This document shows, one piece after another, positions 46,474-54,081 of a stretch of DNA of 64,000 bases. The notes beneath the pieces were generated by a model. It was not told where the DNA came from, ran no database searches, and worked only from the letters and a program-made list of their open reading frames with translations. Numbering within the stretch: the first letter of the stretch is position 1; each line of letters begins with the position of its first letter. The stretch lies in NCBI RefSeq assembly GCF_002735905.1, contig NZ_PEBD01000010.1:1612001-1676000 (forward strand), read 5' to 3'. Source of the stretch: Williamsia muralis (GTDB lineage Bacteria; Actinomycetota; Actinomycetes; Mycobacteriales; Mycobacteriaceae). The position numbers were made by a program, and so were the translations under genes.

Positions 46474-47106
46474 TTAGGGATGGCGTCCAGTCGAACCAAG
46501 TTGCAACCCAGCGCCGAAGGTTCCGATTTGGTCGAACGAGTCGTCGATCAGCGGACCGAGGTCAGAGTTCATTGGGAGGTCATCGACGGCAAGTAGTGAA
46601 GCGTCAACGGCCGCCAATGCGAGGCCGGAATAAAGCACAGGCAGTGTGTCCTTGGGTCCTGACCCCATTCGTGTGGACAGTGCTGCCGCGATGACCGCTC
46701 GCCACTCGTCTTGTTTAGTGAGGTGGCGAGCTCGTAGGGACGGGTTGTTCCGGTTGAGTCTCAGTACAGACCGCCACCTCGGTTCTCGCTCCGCAAAGTC
46801 GTGAACGAGAACATCGAGGCTGCGGCGAAGGGCGAGTGCAGGGGTCTCGCCAGGGGGCCGGGCGGCCAACTCTCGACCGATTGACGGCCCGATCGCCTCG
46901 ACCGGTTGCAGCACAGCATCTTCCTTGGACGCGAAGTACCGAAAAAACGTGCGTCGCGATACCCCCACGCTGTTAACGATGTCGTCAACGGTGGTCGCGT
47001 CAAAGCCTCGTTCATGAAACAAGGCCGAGGCGGTGTCGGCCAACTCGGTCCTTATCTGCTCACGCATCCGTGCCGGGGCGGTCGCTCTGACGGAACTCTC
47101 TGTCAT
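46474..47106 (-). CDS. TetR-family transcriptional regulator
   Basis: The 210-residue protein has an N-terminal helix-turn-helix (TTVDDIVNSVGVSRRTFFRYFASKED, about residues 40-65) typical of TetR repressors and a helical ligand domain. The segment RRTFFRYF is shared by a large actinobacterial subgroup. The ATG at 47106 is preceded by a TACGTT box at 7 bases, so it is likely leaderless; a TTG three codons earlier is less probable. It is divergent from the MBL-hydrolase gene, with two tandem near-palindromes in the gap. It probably represses that operon and itself. Confidence 0.9.
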   Translation of the reverse strand: MTESSVRATAPARMREQIRTELADTASALFHERGFDATTVDDIVNSVGVSRRTFFRYFASKEDAVLQPVEAIGPSIGRELAARPPGETPALALRRSLDVLVHDFAEREPRWRSVLRLNRNNPSLRARHLTKQDEWRAVIAAALSTRMGSGPKDTLPVLYSGLALAAVDASLLAVDDLPMNSDLGPLIDDSFDQIGTFGAGLQLGSTGRHP

Positions 47107-47113
47107 GAGAGTC

Positions 47114-47119
47114 AACGTA
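47114..47119 (-). promoter_or_regulatory. Candidate -10 box of the TetR gene
   Basis: On the minus strand TACGTT is followed by 7 bases and the ATG at 47106, the TAnnnT leaderless pattern. Confidence 0.45.
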
Positions 47120-47137
47120 CCCGACAGATTGATCTGC

Positions 47138-47170
47138 TGACACTCAGTGTTACACTGACATTGAGTGCCA
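47138..47170. promoter_or_regulatory. Tandem TetR operators
   Basis: TGACACTCAGTGTTA (47138-47152) and TGACATTGAGTGCCA (47156-47170) are each near-palindromes. They are direct repeats of one another with an 18-base period and fill the divergent promoter gap between the TetR and MBL genes. This is the expected layout of cooperative TetR binding. Confidence 0.65.
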
Positions 47171-47198
47171 CGGCGGCATTCGATGACAGGAGCGAGCT

Positions 47199-48044
47199 AT
47201 GACGTCGATTAAAGTCGGTAAGTTTCTCATTACTGAGCTAGCAGACGGGGAAGGACACCTTCCGCCGATGTTCTACCCAGGCGCGGATTTCGCCAGCCAA
47301 CCCGAGCTCCTGCACGACGACGGGACCTATCACATTCGAGCAGGCGCATACCTGATTGAAAGCGAAGGCGTAGTTGCGCTCGTGGATGCAGGTTCGGGGC
47401 CCGACGACATGTCGTTTCCGGCTGAAGTCGCCGCAGCGGCTGGCATGGTGACCCCGCCGGCGAATATCATGACATCGGGCCGCCTCCCGGATTCCATTGC
47501 GCAAGCGGGAATTACGCCGGACAGCGTGACTCATATCGTTCTGACTCACCTTCACAGCGACCATGTCGGATGGGTTGCGCCGCGAGGTGAGAGCCTCTAC
47601 TTCCCAAACGCTGAGGTCTACTACGGTGAGGCGGATTGGCCGGCGCTAATCGAAAACGCAGGTGCGGGCGACCCAGCAAAAATCGTGATGGAGTACGCCA
47701 GCACCCACGGCGTGCTCCATGCAATGACAACACCTACTTTCGATATTGTGCCCGGTGTGCGCGCGATACACGCCCCTGGACATACGCCTGGCTCATACAT
47801 CGTTTCGGTGGGTGATGGCGATAACCAGGTGTATCTCACCGGCGACGTAATCCAGCACCCAGACCAACTGTCCCAGAGGGGAATTCATTTTCTTACAGAT
47901 GGGGACCGCGACCAGGCGACTAAAACTCGCGAGCAGCTAATAGAAACAATCACAGCGAGTGGGTCGCCCATCGCGACGTCACACATCCCTTCGCCGGTCT
48001 TTCGCAAGGTTGGTAAGGATGGCGACTGGGAACCAGCCGCGTAG
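47199..48044 (+). CDS. Metallo-beta-lactamase-fold hydrolase
   Basis: The 281-residue protein carries the MBL zinc motif THLHSDH (residues 116-122), the upstream LVDAGSG strand, the third-histidine region AIHAPGHTPGSYIV, and YLTGDVIQHP with the bridging Asp. The arrangement resembles N-acyl homoserine lactonase-like and other lactone or ester hydrolases, so opening a lactone in a degradation route is plausible but not proven. AGGAG lies 7-8 bases before the ATG. It is controlled from the TetR operator region and followed by a RidA gene. Confidence 0.88.
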   Translation: MTSIKVGKFLITELADGEGHLPPMFYPGADFASQPELLHDDGTYHIRAGAYLIESEGVVALVDAGSGPDDMSFPAEVAAAAGMVTPPANIMTSGRLPDSIAQAGITPDSVTHIVLTHLHSDHVGWVAPRGESLYFPNAEVYYGEADWPALIENAGAGDPAKIVMEYASTHGVLHAMTTPTFDIVPGVRAIHAPGHTPGSYIVSVGDGDNQVYLTGDVIQHPDQLSQRGIHFLTDGDRDQATKTREQLIETITASGSPIATSHIPSPVFRKVGKDGDWEPAA

Positions 48045-48092
48045 ACGCAGTTAGATCACGACACAATCATTCGAAAACGCGAGGTCAAAGAC

Positions 48093-48518
48093 ATGGCGGA
48101 GTTCAAACGGTTAAACGCGTACGGAGGAACGCGACCGCTGTCATGGGCGGTGGTCGCAGGCGAAACCGTCTATGTTGCCGGAATGGTCGGAGCGCCCATC
48201 GATTTCGACGCTACGACACCCGGCGAGCTAATCTTTGACAGCAGTGTCGAGGAACAAATGCGGCAAACCTATCGGAATATCGGCGTGATCCTGGAGCGCG
48301 CGGGTTCGTCGCTGCTACGCATCGCGCAGCAGACGGTGTTCTTTACTGGTGACAGTCGGGAGGTCATGGCAGCCAACCGGGTCGTGCGGCGAGAGGTCTT
48401 CGGCGACCATTCACCGGCGAGCGCGATGGCAGGTGTGCAGAATCTATTCGATCCTCAATGCCGCTTAGAAATTCAGGCGATCGCGTACAAGTTAGAGACC
48501 ACGCCAGTTCAGCAATAG
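48093..48518 (+). CDS. RidA (YjgF/UK114) family protein
   Basis: The 141-residue protein has the RidA fold pattern: LSWAVVAGETVYVAGMVGAP near residues 16-35, a central helix EEQMRQTYRNIGVILERAGSS, and the C-terminal FDPQCRLEIQAIAYK. In classical RidA the C-terminal Arg in this region binds the carboxylate of enamine/imine intermediates; here CRLEIQAIA keeps an Arg. In catabolic clusters such proteins hydrolyse reactive imine or enol intermediates. It starts 48 bases after the MBL gene and is probably in its operon. Confidence 0.88.
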   Translation: MAEFKRLNAYGGTRPLSWAVVAGETVYVAGMVGAPIDFDATTPGELIFDSSVEEQMRQTYRNIGVILERAGSSLLRIAQQTVFFTGDSREVMAANRVVRREVFGDHSPASAMAGVQNLFDPQCRLEIQAIAYKLETTPVQQ

Positions 48519-48779
48519 ATACGTCCACGTCCGCCACTCGCTGGTAAGTGGCACGCACGGGTGGACCACGTGCTCGTTGGCGGACGTCCAAGGCGGTGAA
48601 GCGCAGATCGACCTCGGATCGGGCGGCATCTTTCCGACCGAGCACGAACGGCTCGCTGGCAGCTCGATCGTCGTCCTCATTGCCGTCAGCCGTTGCTCCT
48701 TCTGAGCAACAGCTGTCGCCATCTTAAGTAGATCATCGTCCGGTTGGATGCGGTGGGCGCGCTAAAACGCACTGAAGCC

Positions 48780-48810
48780 TTGACATCCAGTAGTCAAGTA
48801 GAACTACCAT
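48780..48810 (+). promoter_or_regulatory. Promoter with internal palindrome
   Basis: TTGACA (48780-48785) and TACCAT (48805-48810) are separated by 19 bases. The perfect inverted repeat TTGAC-N8-GTCAA (48780-48797) covers the -35 box and would let a repressor block it. It lies in the gene-free gap 48519-48963 and should drive the second SnoaL-like gene, with a leader of about 145 bases. Confidence 0.45.
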
Positions 48811-48963
48811 AAGCATGGTTGCTGTAACACGGATCACATCTCGATGGACTGTTTCGACGGGGCACCGCACCCGCGCGGTCGATTGGCATCTTTCAGCGGC
48901 AACTGCGGGCAACCCCGAAGTCAGTCGGGGCCCCCTGACCCGATACCGAGACAAAGGGAGACC

Positions 48964-49392
48964 GTGCAAGCTTCAATCCGGGCTGAGAACGTTGCAATAA
49001 TCGAAAGAGTCTACGGACTATTACAAGCCTTTGATGTCGAGGCTTTCGCGATGCATGTTCATCCAGACTTCACCGTCGACGCACCCAATTCTTTGCCCTA
49101 CGGAGGCCTCACCAGAGGAACCGAAGAAATGAAAGACCGAATGTCGTCCTTCGCGCGATATTGGGACGAGCCGACCTTCAATGTGCACGCCATCACCGCA
49201 GACGACGAAGCTCTGGTCACAGCTCATGTAACCCTCTGCGCCGTCGGCAAAGCAACCGGGGAGCGACTCGAGATGGAGGTTGTCGAAGTTTGGTCGATTG
49301 AAGGGGGAAGAATATCAAGTCAGCGTACTTTCTATTTCGACCCCGTGGTGGCCCGGCGTGCTGCTGGCGTCACTTCCGAACCGAGTACCTAG
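48964..49392 (+). CDS. SnoaL-like (NTF2-fold, ketosteroid isomerase-like) protein
   Basis: The 142-residue protein starts MQASIRAENVAIIERVYGLL and follows the SnoaL plan: VEAFAMHVHPDFTVDAPNSLPYGG, a pocket helix TEEMKDRMSSFARYW, then strands ending in EVVEVWSIEGGRISSQRTFYFDP. It may act as an isomerase, dehydratase or epoxide hydrolase-like enzyme. The GTG start is supported by AAAGGGAG just upstream. The frame is open 40 codons further but those codons are not protein-like. It heads a rightward run with the small 78-residue gene and an SDR. Confidence 0.8.
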   Translation: MQASIRAENVAIIERVYGLLQAFDVEAFAMHVHPDFTVDAPNSLPYGGLTRGTEEMKDRMSSFARYWDEPTFNVHAITADDEALVTAHVTLCAVGKATGERLEMEVVEVWSIEGGRISSQRTFYFDPVVARRAAGVTSEPST

Positions 49393-49456
49393 CGATTTAG
49401 AAGTCGGCGATACGATACGACCACCACCCAGGCCGTCTCATTCCGAGGGAGCGCCT

Positions 49457-49693
49457 ATGTCTATTTCTGATGTCCCAACGAAACACCTCAGTTTCCAAGC
49501 TGATTCGTTCATTGATGATCGGTACAGTTTCGTGACGGTCGATGGAAACACCGCGACTGCTGCCTCCTACGACAAACAATTTATGTCGACAGCAGACTTG
49601 GCGACGAGAATAGTACCTGCCCAGTTTATGGGCGCGTTCACCACCGGTACGTCCGCGACGAACAAACTAGGAAACTACACCACGCACGTCTAG
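49457..49693 (+). CDS. Small 78-residue protein of unknown function
   Basis: The product starts MSISDVPTKHLSFQADSF and ends TSATNKLGNYTTHV. GAGGGA lies 6 bases before the ATG, and the composition matches its neighbours, so it looks like a real gene. It has no cysteine, no membrane segment and no recognised family. The C terminus is rich in Thr, Gly and Asn. It sits between a SnoaL-like gene and an SDR in the same direction. A structural partner, a peptide precursor or a remnant of a larger protein are all possible. Confidence 0.55.
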   Translation: MSISDVPTKHLSFQADSFIDDRYSFVTVDGNTATAASYDKQFMSTADLATRIVPAQFMGAFTTGTSATNKLGNYTTHV

Positions 49694-49789
49694 ATTAGAT
49701 ACATCACACAAAAAATATAAAGGTTATGGGGCCCTCGTTGGCTTGTTTGGTCGAGAGGGTTTGAATCGATGCAGACTAGGAATTCTAGA

Positions 49790-50578
49790 ATGAATGAACG
49801 TCTTCAGGGTAAAGTTATCGCTATCATCGGGGGTGCATCCGGTATTGGACGAGCAACGGCGGAGCGCTTGGCTTCGGAACATGCTGTTGTAGCGATCGGC
49901 GATCTAAACGAGCAGGGGGCCGATGAGGCAGCCCGCGAGATCAATGACGCCGGTGGCACGGCGTGGGGATGTCGAGTGGACATTTCAATCGAGGCGCAAG
50001 TTGCCGATTTCCTTGACCGTGCGGCGGACCGCTTTGGAGGACTCGATGGACTCTTCAACAACGCGGCTGACTTGCGCCCCTCGATGCAATCACAGGACAC
50101 TGATGCCGTTGACATTCCACTCGCGATATGGAACCACACGCTAAATGTAAATCTGACTGGTTATCTGTACGGAATACGTCATGCAGTACCTCATCTGCTT
50201 TCGAGGGGCGGCGGAAGCATAGTCAACACAGTGTCTGATTCTGTTTATCTCGGCGAGACCGTTCGGTTGGCTTATGCAGTAAGTAAGGCAGGGATAGTTG
50301 CCCTATCGAACAACACGGCTGCGCGATGGGGCCAAGAAGGGATCCGGAGTAATTGCCTCTCGCCCGGCGTAACACTAACCCCCGGCGGAGAGAAGCTAAT
50401 GCCGATAGAGTGGCAGGAAAGCATGTTGCGGGGCATGCCGACTCCTCGGCTTGGGAGGCCTGCGGACCAGGCTGCGGTTGCAGCGATGTTGCTCTCGGAT
50501 GACTCTGAGTTCTTAAACGGTCAAACCATACGGGTCAATGGGGGAAACCTGCTAGGCACGACCACCCTGGGAAAGTGA
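49790..50578 (+). CDS. Short-chain dehydrogenase/reductase (SDR)
   Basis: The 262-residue classical SDR has the cofactor motif IIGGASGIGRATAERL near the N terminus, FNNAADLRPS in place of NNAG, and the catalytic YAVSK (in LAYAVSKAGIVALSN). It ends NGQTIRVNGGNLLG. The ATG at 49790 fits the short N terminus of the family; ATG 49769 (with GAGAGGG upstream) would add seven residues. It follows the 78-residue gene by about 100 bases, through an unusually AT-rich stretch (49701-49730). It would act on a hydroxyl or keto group of the pathway substrate. Confidence 0.88.
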   Translation: MNERLQGKVIAIIGGASGIGRATAERLASEHAVVAIGDLNEQGADEAAREINDAGGTAWGCRVDISIEAQVADFLDRAADRFGGLDGLFNNAADLRPSMQSQDTDAVDIPLAIWNHTLNVNLTGYLYGIRHAVPHLLSRGGGSIVNTVSDSVYLGETVRLAYAVSKAGIVALSNNTAARWGQEGIRSNCLSPGVTLTPGGEKLMPIEWQESMLRGMPTPRLGRPADQAAVAAMLLSDDSEFLNGQTIRVNGGNLLGTTTLGK

Positions 50579-50645
50579 CGAGGGGGTTGAGGTATGAATC
50601 CACCTAAACGCGAGCCGGCGCGCTTCGCGAGAGAGGACTGTGGTG

Positions 50646-51170
50646 ATGCCGGACTCTACCGGGGCGGACGTTAACGTGATGAACGAAGATGCAGGGCCGA
50701 CTCTAGGACTCCGCTGGCCAATAAAGCGGACTTTTGTCAACTATGTACGGGGTATGACCGACGGTAAAGGTTCAGCAACCCACGGTGCGTCAGTGACTGG
50801 CTCGATGGAGTTCCTGTACGAGAATGATCCTGGCTTCAGTTCGACAGATGAGTGGCGGTTTCGAGGTGATGTCAGGTTTGCCGGGCACTCAGGGTTGCTG
50901 TTCGTGAAGATTGCCGATCCGCGGATAACAGTTGTCGGCGCCGATGGCGTTGCGGAGTTGACGGTCGTCGACCCGTACGGTTCGGACACACGCCTCAAAC
51001 TCGCGACTCTCCGCGTCTCACCGCAGCACCGGCCAGACGGCATCCAGATGTGGACCGGCACGGACGTCCGGCTTTCCGCAGAGGGGGTCGGACTCTTTAA
51101 TGACGTGTACCAGCCGGGGGAGGAGTTCGATTCGCTCGAGATTCTACAGAGGCTGCCCCGTCAGAAATAG
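50646..51170 (+). CDS. HtaA-domain protein without signal peptide
   Basis: The 174-residue protein reads as one HtaA domain. GLRWPIKRTFVNYVRG at 21-36 carries Tyr33, WRFRGDVRFAGHSGLLFVKIADPRI at 70-94 carries His81, and DGVAELTVVDPYG follows. In corynebacterial haem-uptake proteins, a Tyr and a His at these points bind haem. Here there is no signal peptide, lipobox or membrane anchor, so the protein should be cytoplasmic. GAGAGGA precedes the start (ATG 50646; GTG 50643 is possible). It lies 148 bases before a cytochrome P450 gene on the same strand. A haem-handling or unrelated substrate-binding role is inferred. Confidence 0.72.
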   Translation: MPDSTGADVNVMNEDAGPTLGLRWPIKRTFVNYVRGMTDGKGSATHGASVTGSMEFLYENDPGFSSTDEWRFRGDVRFAGHSGLLFVKIADPRITVVGADGVAELTVVDPYGSDTRLKLATLRVSPQHRPDGIQMWTGTDVRLSAEGVGLFNDVYQPGEEFDSLEILQRLPRQK

Positions 51171-51285
51171 ATCGCTACCCGGGGTGGTCAGGAGATGCAG
51201 ACTGCTCTGACGGCGCTCAACTTGCAATCGGGCTGGGATCAGGTGATGTCCAGGCAACTTGACGGCCGTTGTGATGCTTATTACA

Positions 51286-51299
51286 GTGATCATGATAAC
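51286..51299 (+). promoter_or_regulatory. Near-palindrome upstream of the P450 gene
   Basis: GTGATCATGATAAC is a near-perfect palindrome (12 of 14 positions) centred on ATCATGAT. It has the GT...AC ends common to GntR-type operators and lies 19 bases before the P450 start. No GntR gene is seen in the window. Confidence 0.35.
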
Positions 51300-51318
51300 A
51301 CTACTTTCGGAGGCCGTC

Positions 51319-52554
51319 GTGACCAATCTGACCACCCCGCACGTCCAGATAGAGGACCCGCAGTTCTACCTGGACAACCCTTGGCCCACCTTCCGCTGGA
51401 TGCGTGAAAATGACCCGTTTTACTACTACGAGTCGCTAGATACATTTGTGGTGACCCGGCACGCAGACATCCGTGAGATCGTCAACCACCCCCACGTCTT
51501 CGTGAGCTCGCGCGGAATCTTCCTTAACGATTGGAAATACGCAGGGCAGCAGGCGGGCGATGAGACCCTGACGGACAGCTTCTTTCCAAAGGGCGGTGAA
51601 CAGGTCGGCACAGCCGATCTGCCCAGGCATACCGACCTTCGGAGGGTCATCGCGCCGGCGTTTTCGCCGCGCGCAATCGGGCGAATCGCAGAGTCGCTAG
51701 CGCTGGAGGTCGCCGAGATGGTCGAAGGCATTGAGCCTGGCGCAGTGACCGATTGGCTACCTTTTGCGAGTCTCGTGCCGATTCGAGCAGCTACGAAACT
51801 GATTGGGCTGCCGGACACGGACATCGACCGTGTTCAGTTCTGGAGTGACGAACTAGAAAAACTCGGCGGCGATCTGACGCTTGAAGAGCTTCAGGCCGCT
51901 GCTCGCGAGTTCCAGAGCCTGCAACAGTTCATCATCGAGAACATCGAGGTGCGGCGAAGGAACCCAGGTACCGACGACCTATTAACCGTTCTGCTGAATG
52001 CGGAGTTGGACAACGACAAGGTGTCGGAGGCGAACGTAGTCATGTACGCCATGACAATGATGGCTGCTGGAGGCGACACCACGCGATCCCTGTTGGCGGG
52101 GATCATCTACCACCTAGCCCAGCACCCCGCTCAGTGGGAACTACTGCGCGGCGATCGGACCATAATCCCGCGGGCCATCGAAGAGGCGCTGCGGTATGTC
52201 ACGCCTGCTCGTGCGTTCGGCCGAACTGCGGTACAAGACATCACCGTCAACGGACAGGAAATCAAAGCCGGCCAGCGTGTCTACCTGATGTACATGGCTG
52301 CCAACAGGGACGAAGAGGTGTTCCCCGACGCTGAGAAGTTCGACATCACACGCAAAGAAAGTGCCCAGCAATTGGCCTTGAGCGGGGGAGCACATATCTG
52401 TGCTGGGGCTCGTCTCGTCAGGTCGGAGGCTGCGATCGTTCTGAACGCATTGCTAGATCGGTTCGCCCGCGTCGAACTCGCGGGTGAAGCGGTACCAGTC
52501 GTGCATGTCATTCGAAATGGTTGGAGTACGATGCCCGTCAAGTTTCATATTTAA
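51319..52554 (+). CDS. Cytochrome P450
   Basis: The 411-residue class I-type P450 has all main landmarks. The I-helix oxygen-activation motif is MMAAGGDTTRSL, the K-helix is EEALRYVTPARAF with ExxR, and the haem-ligand loop is LSGGAHICAG with Cys361. The usual Phe at the first position of that loop is Leu354, which is uncommon. No redox partner (ferredoxin, reductase) gene is adjacent. It probably hydroxylates a hydrophobic, possibly terpenoid or alicyclic, substrate. The GTG start has GGAGG 6 bases upstream; the frame is open earlier but unlike the family. Confidence 0.93.
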   Translation: MTNLTTPHVQIEDPQFYLDNPWPTFRWMRENDPFYYYESLDTFVVTRHADIREIVNHPHVFVSSRGIFLNDWKYAGQQAGDETLTDSFFPKGGEQVGTADLPRHTDLRRVIAPAFSPRAIGRIAESLALEVAEMVEGIEPGAVTDWLPFASLVPIRAATKLIGLPDTDIDRVQFWSDELEKLGGDLTLEELQAAAREFQSLQQFIIENIEVRRRNPGTDDLLTVLLNAELDNDKVSEANVVMYAMTMMAAGGDTTRSLLAGIIYHLAQHPAQWELLRGDRTIIPRAIEEALRYVTPARAFGRTAVQDITVNGQEIKAGQRVYLMYMAANRDEEVFPDAEKFDITRKESAQQLALSGGAHICAGARLVRSEAAIVLNALLDRFARVELAGEAVPVVHVIRNGWSTMPVKFHI

Positions 52555-52997
52555 GGCATTCTCGAACCAGTCAGATGAGGTCCGGCGCTGGCGAACGCTT
52601 GGGTGGTTCCGAGTATTGCTACTCGGTGCCTTCCACGTCGCCAGATGGCCATCGCTGGTTATGGATGGCGCCTCGGTTCAGGCTGCGTCATGGTGACGTG
52701 CTGTTCACGGGTATTTCTCTTCGTCCGAGGCGGCCTTCCGTTCGGAATCCTGGCTCCTGTGACCTCGCATTGTTCTGGAGGATCAGAGAACGTCGACCTT
52801 TGGCTGCGATATCCATGTCGCCGGACCCCAGCGTCAGATTGGCCGGCGACGAACCACGCGCAAGGAGGCGTTGCTAACCACTAGCGCCGATGGTGTTGGC
52901 CGTCGGTTGCTTTGCAGGGGGCAATTTAGTCGAGAAAGTCGGCCGAGTCGGTAGGTTACCGCCGGGCATTAGGACAGACGGAAAGGGCGAAGGTCAG
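52555..52997. other. Gene-free stretch after the P450 gene
   Basis: Several short frames cross these 443 bases, but none resembles a known protein or has a good start. Near the end, GAAGG precedes the next SDR gene. A ferredoxin gene, often found here, is absent. Confidence 0.45.
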
Positions 52998-53849
52998 ATG
53001 TTGGTTGATGACCGCGCTGGATCAGGCTCCCGCGAGCCAGGAAACGTCACAGGTCTGCACATCGTCGTGACGGGTGGCGGCCGCGGGATCGGAAGAGCCT
53101 GTGCAGCGTCTCTAGCTGCCGCCGGCGCACACGTCACAGTCGTCGCTCGCACGCGAGTTCAGGTGGAGGAAACGGTTCTAGAAATTAGAGAGCGTGGGGG
53201 AAGCGCCAAGGGCTTCGTCTGCGACGTCACGGTTCCGTCGATGGTTCATGATGCTTTGTCCGCTGCTAGTGGCTGGCGCCCGGTGGATGTTCTGATCAAT
53301 AACGCTGGAATGAACTCAGCTTTTGGTCCGTTGGGTGAAGTTGATCAAGATTTGTGGTGGGCCGACATTACCGTCAACCTACGCGGTTCCGCCCTTTGTT
53401 CAGCAGCCCTTCTTCCGAAGATGGTGGAAAGAGGCAGTGGCAGAATCATCAACATTGTCTCCGGCGCGGCCGGGCGGGCATTTCCCTTCGACACGGCGTA
53501 CGGAATCTCGAAAGCTGCGATCGTTCGTCTGACGGATAGTCTCGCTGCTGAAGTTGCCTCTGCTGGGGTCTCAGTGTTTGCGCTAGGGCCGGGCAATGTG
53601 GATACCGGCCTGAGTCGGTCCTTCCTGACCTCAGGTGTTATCCATCGTTACTCTCCCGACGCTGTCGGACGTTTCTCACCAGAACCCCCAGACAAAGCAA
53701 TCGCAGCCATTTCTTTCCTGTCCGGGGGTGCTGGCGACATGTTAAGTGGACGGTGGGTTGACGCTGCGGACGATTTGCAGCAGTTAGTAGCGCACGCGGA
53801 AGAGATCGTTGCAAGGGACCTCTACCAGCTCAGACGAACGAAGCTGTAG
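52998..53849 (+). CDS. Short-chain dehydrogenase/reductase (SDR)
   Basis: The 283-residue SDR has VTGGGRGIGRACAASL as cofactor motif, INNAGMNSAFGPL as the NNAG block, and YGISKAAIVRLT with catalytic Tyr and Lys. The C terminus is extended by about 20 residues beyond the usual end and finishes RDLYQLRRTKL. GAAGG lies 5 bases before the ATG at 52998; the long upstream open frame has no family likeness. It is the last rightward gene before a convergent MFS transporter gene. Confidence 0.9.
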   Translation: MLVDDRAGSGSREPGNVTGLHIVVTGGGRGIGRACAASLAAAGAHVTVVARTRVQVEETVLEIRERGGSAKGFVCDVTVPSMVHDALSAASGWRPVDVLINNAGMNSAFGPLGEVDQDLWWADITVNLRGSALCSAALLPKMVERGSGRIINIVSGAAGRAFPFDTAYGISKAAIVRLTDSLAAEVASAGVSVFALGPGNVDTGLSRSFLTSGVIHRYSPDAVGRFSPEPPDKAIAAISFLSGGAGDMLSGRWVDAADDLQQLVAHAEEIVARDLYQLRRTKL

Positions 53850-53976
53850 TAGATCGTGCTGCCGCCGCACCCGGTCGCTTGGTTTGCCAGCCACTATCGC
53901 TGATGGGGTCAACTTCTAGTCACCAAGTTATATGAGTGGCCACGGTGCCAAAGCGGACTGTGTAGCAAGCGGTCAC

Positions 53977-53994
53977 GCGCGTTGCAGGACGCGC
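53977..53994. terminator. Weak hairpin between convergent genes
   Basis: GCGCGT (53977-53982) pairs with ACGCGC (53989-53994) across a 6-base loop. It lies between the convergent SDR and MFS genes, with no T-run on either side, so only weak support. Confidence 0.3.
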
Positions 53995-54081
53995 CGAAGT
54001 GTGCACGTTCATGGGGCGTGGGCTGTCCACGGGGTCGGGTGGATCAGCATCGGTCGATTCGAGCGGTGATCGCTCATTCGG

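Noticed and set aside
49457-49693. Mycofactocin-like peptide precursor
   Set aside because: The C terminus lacks the Val-Tyr pair and the cluster has no radical-SAM or RRE protein.
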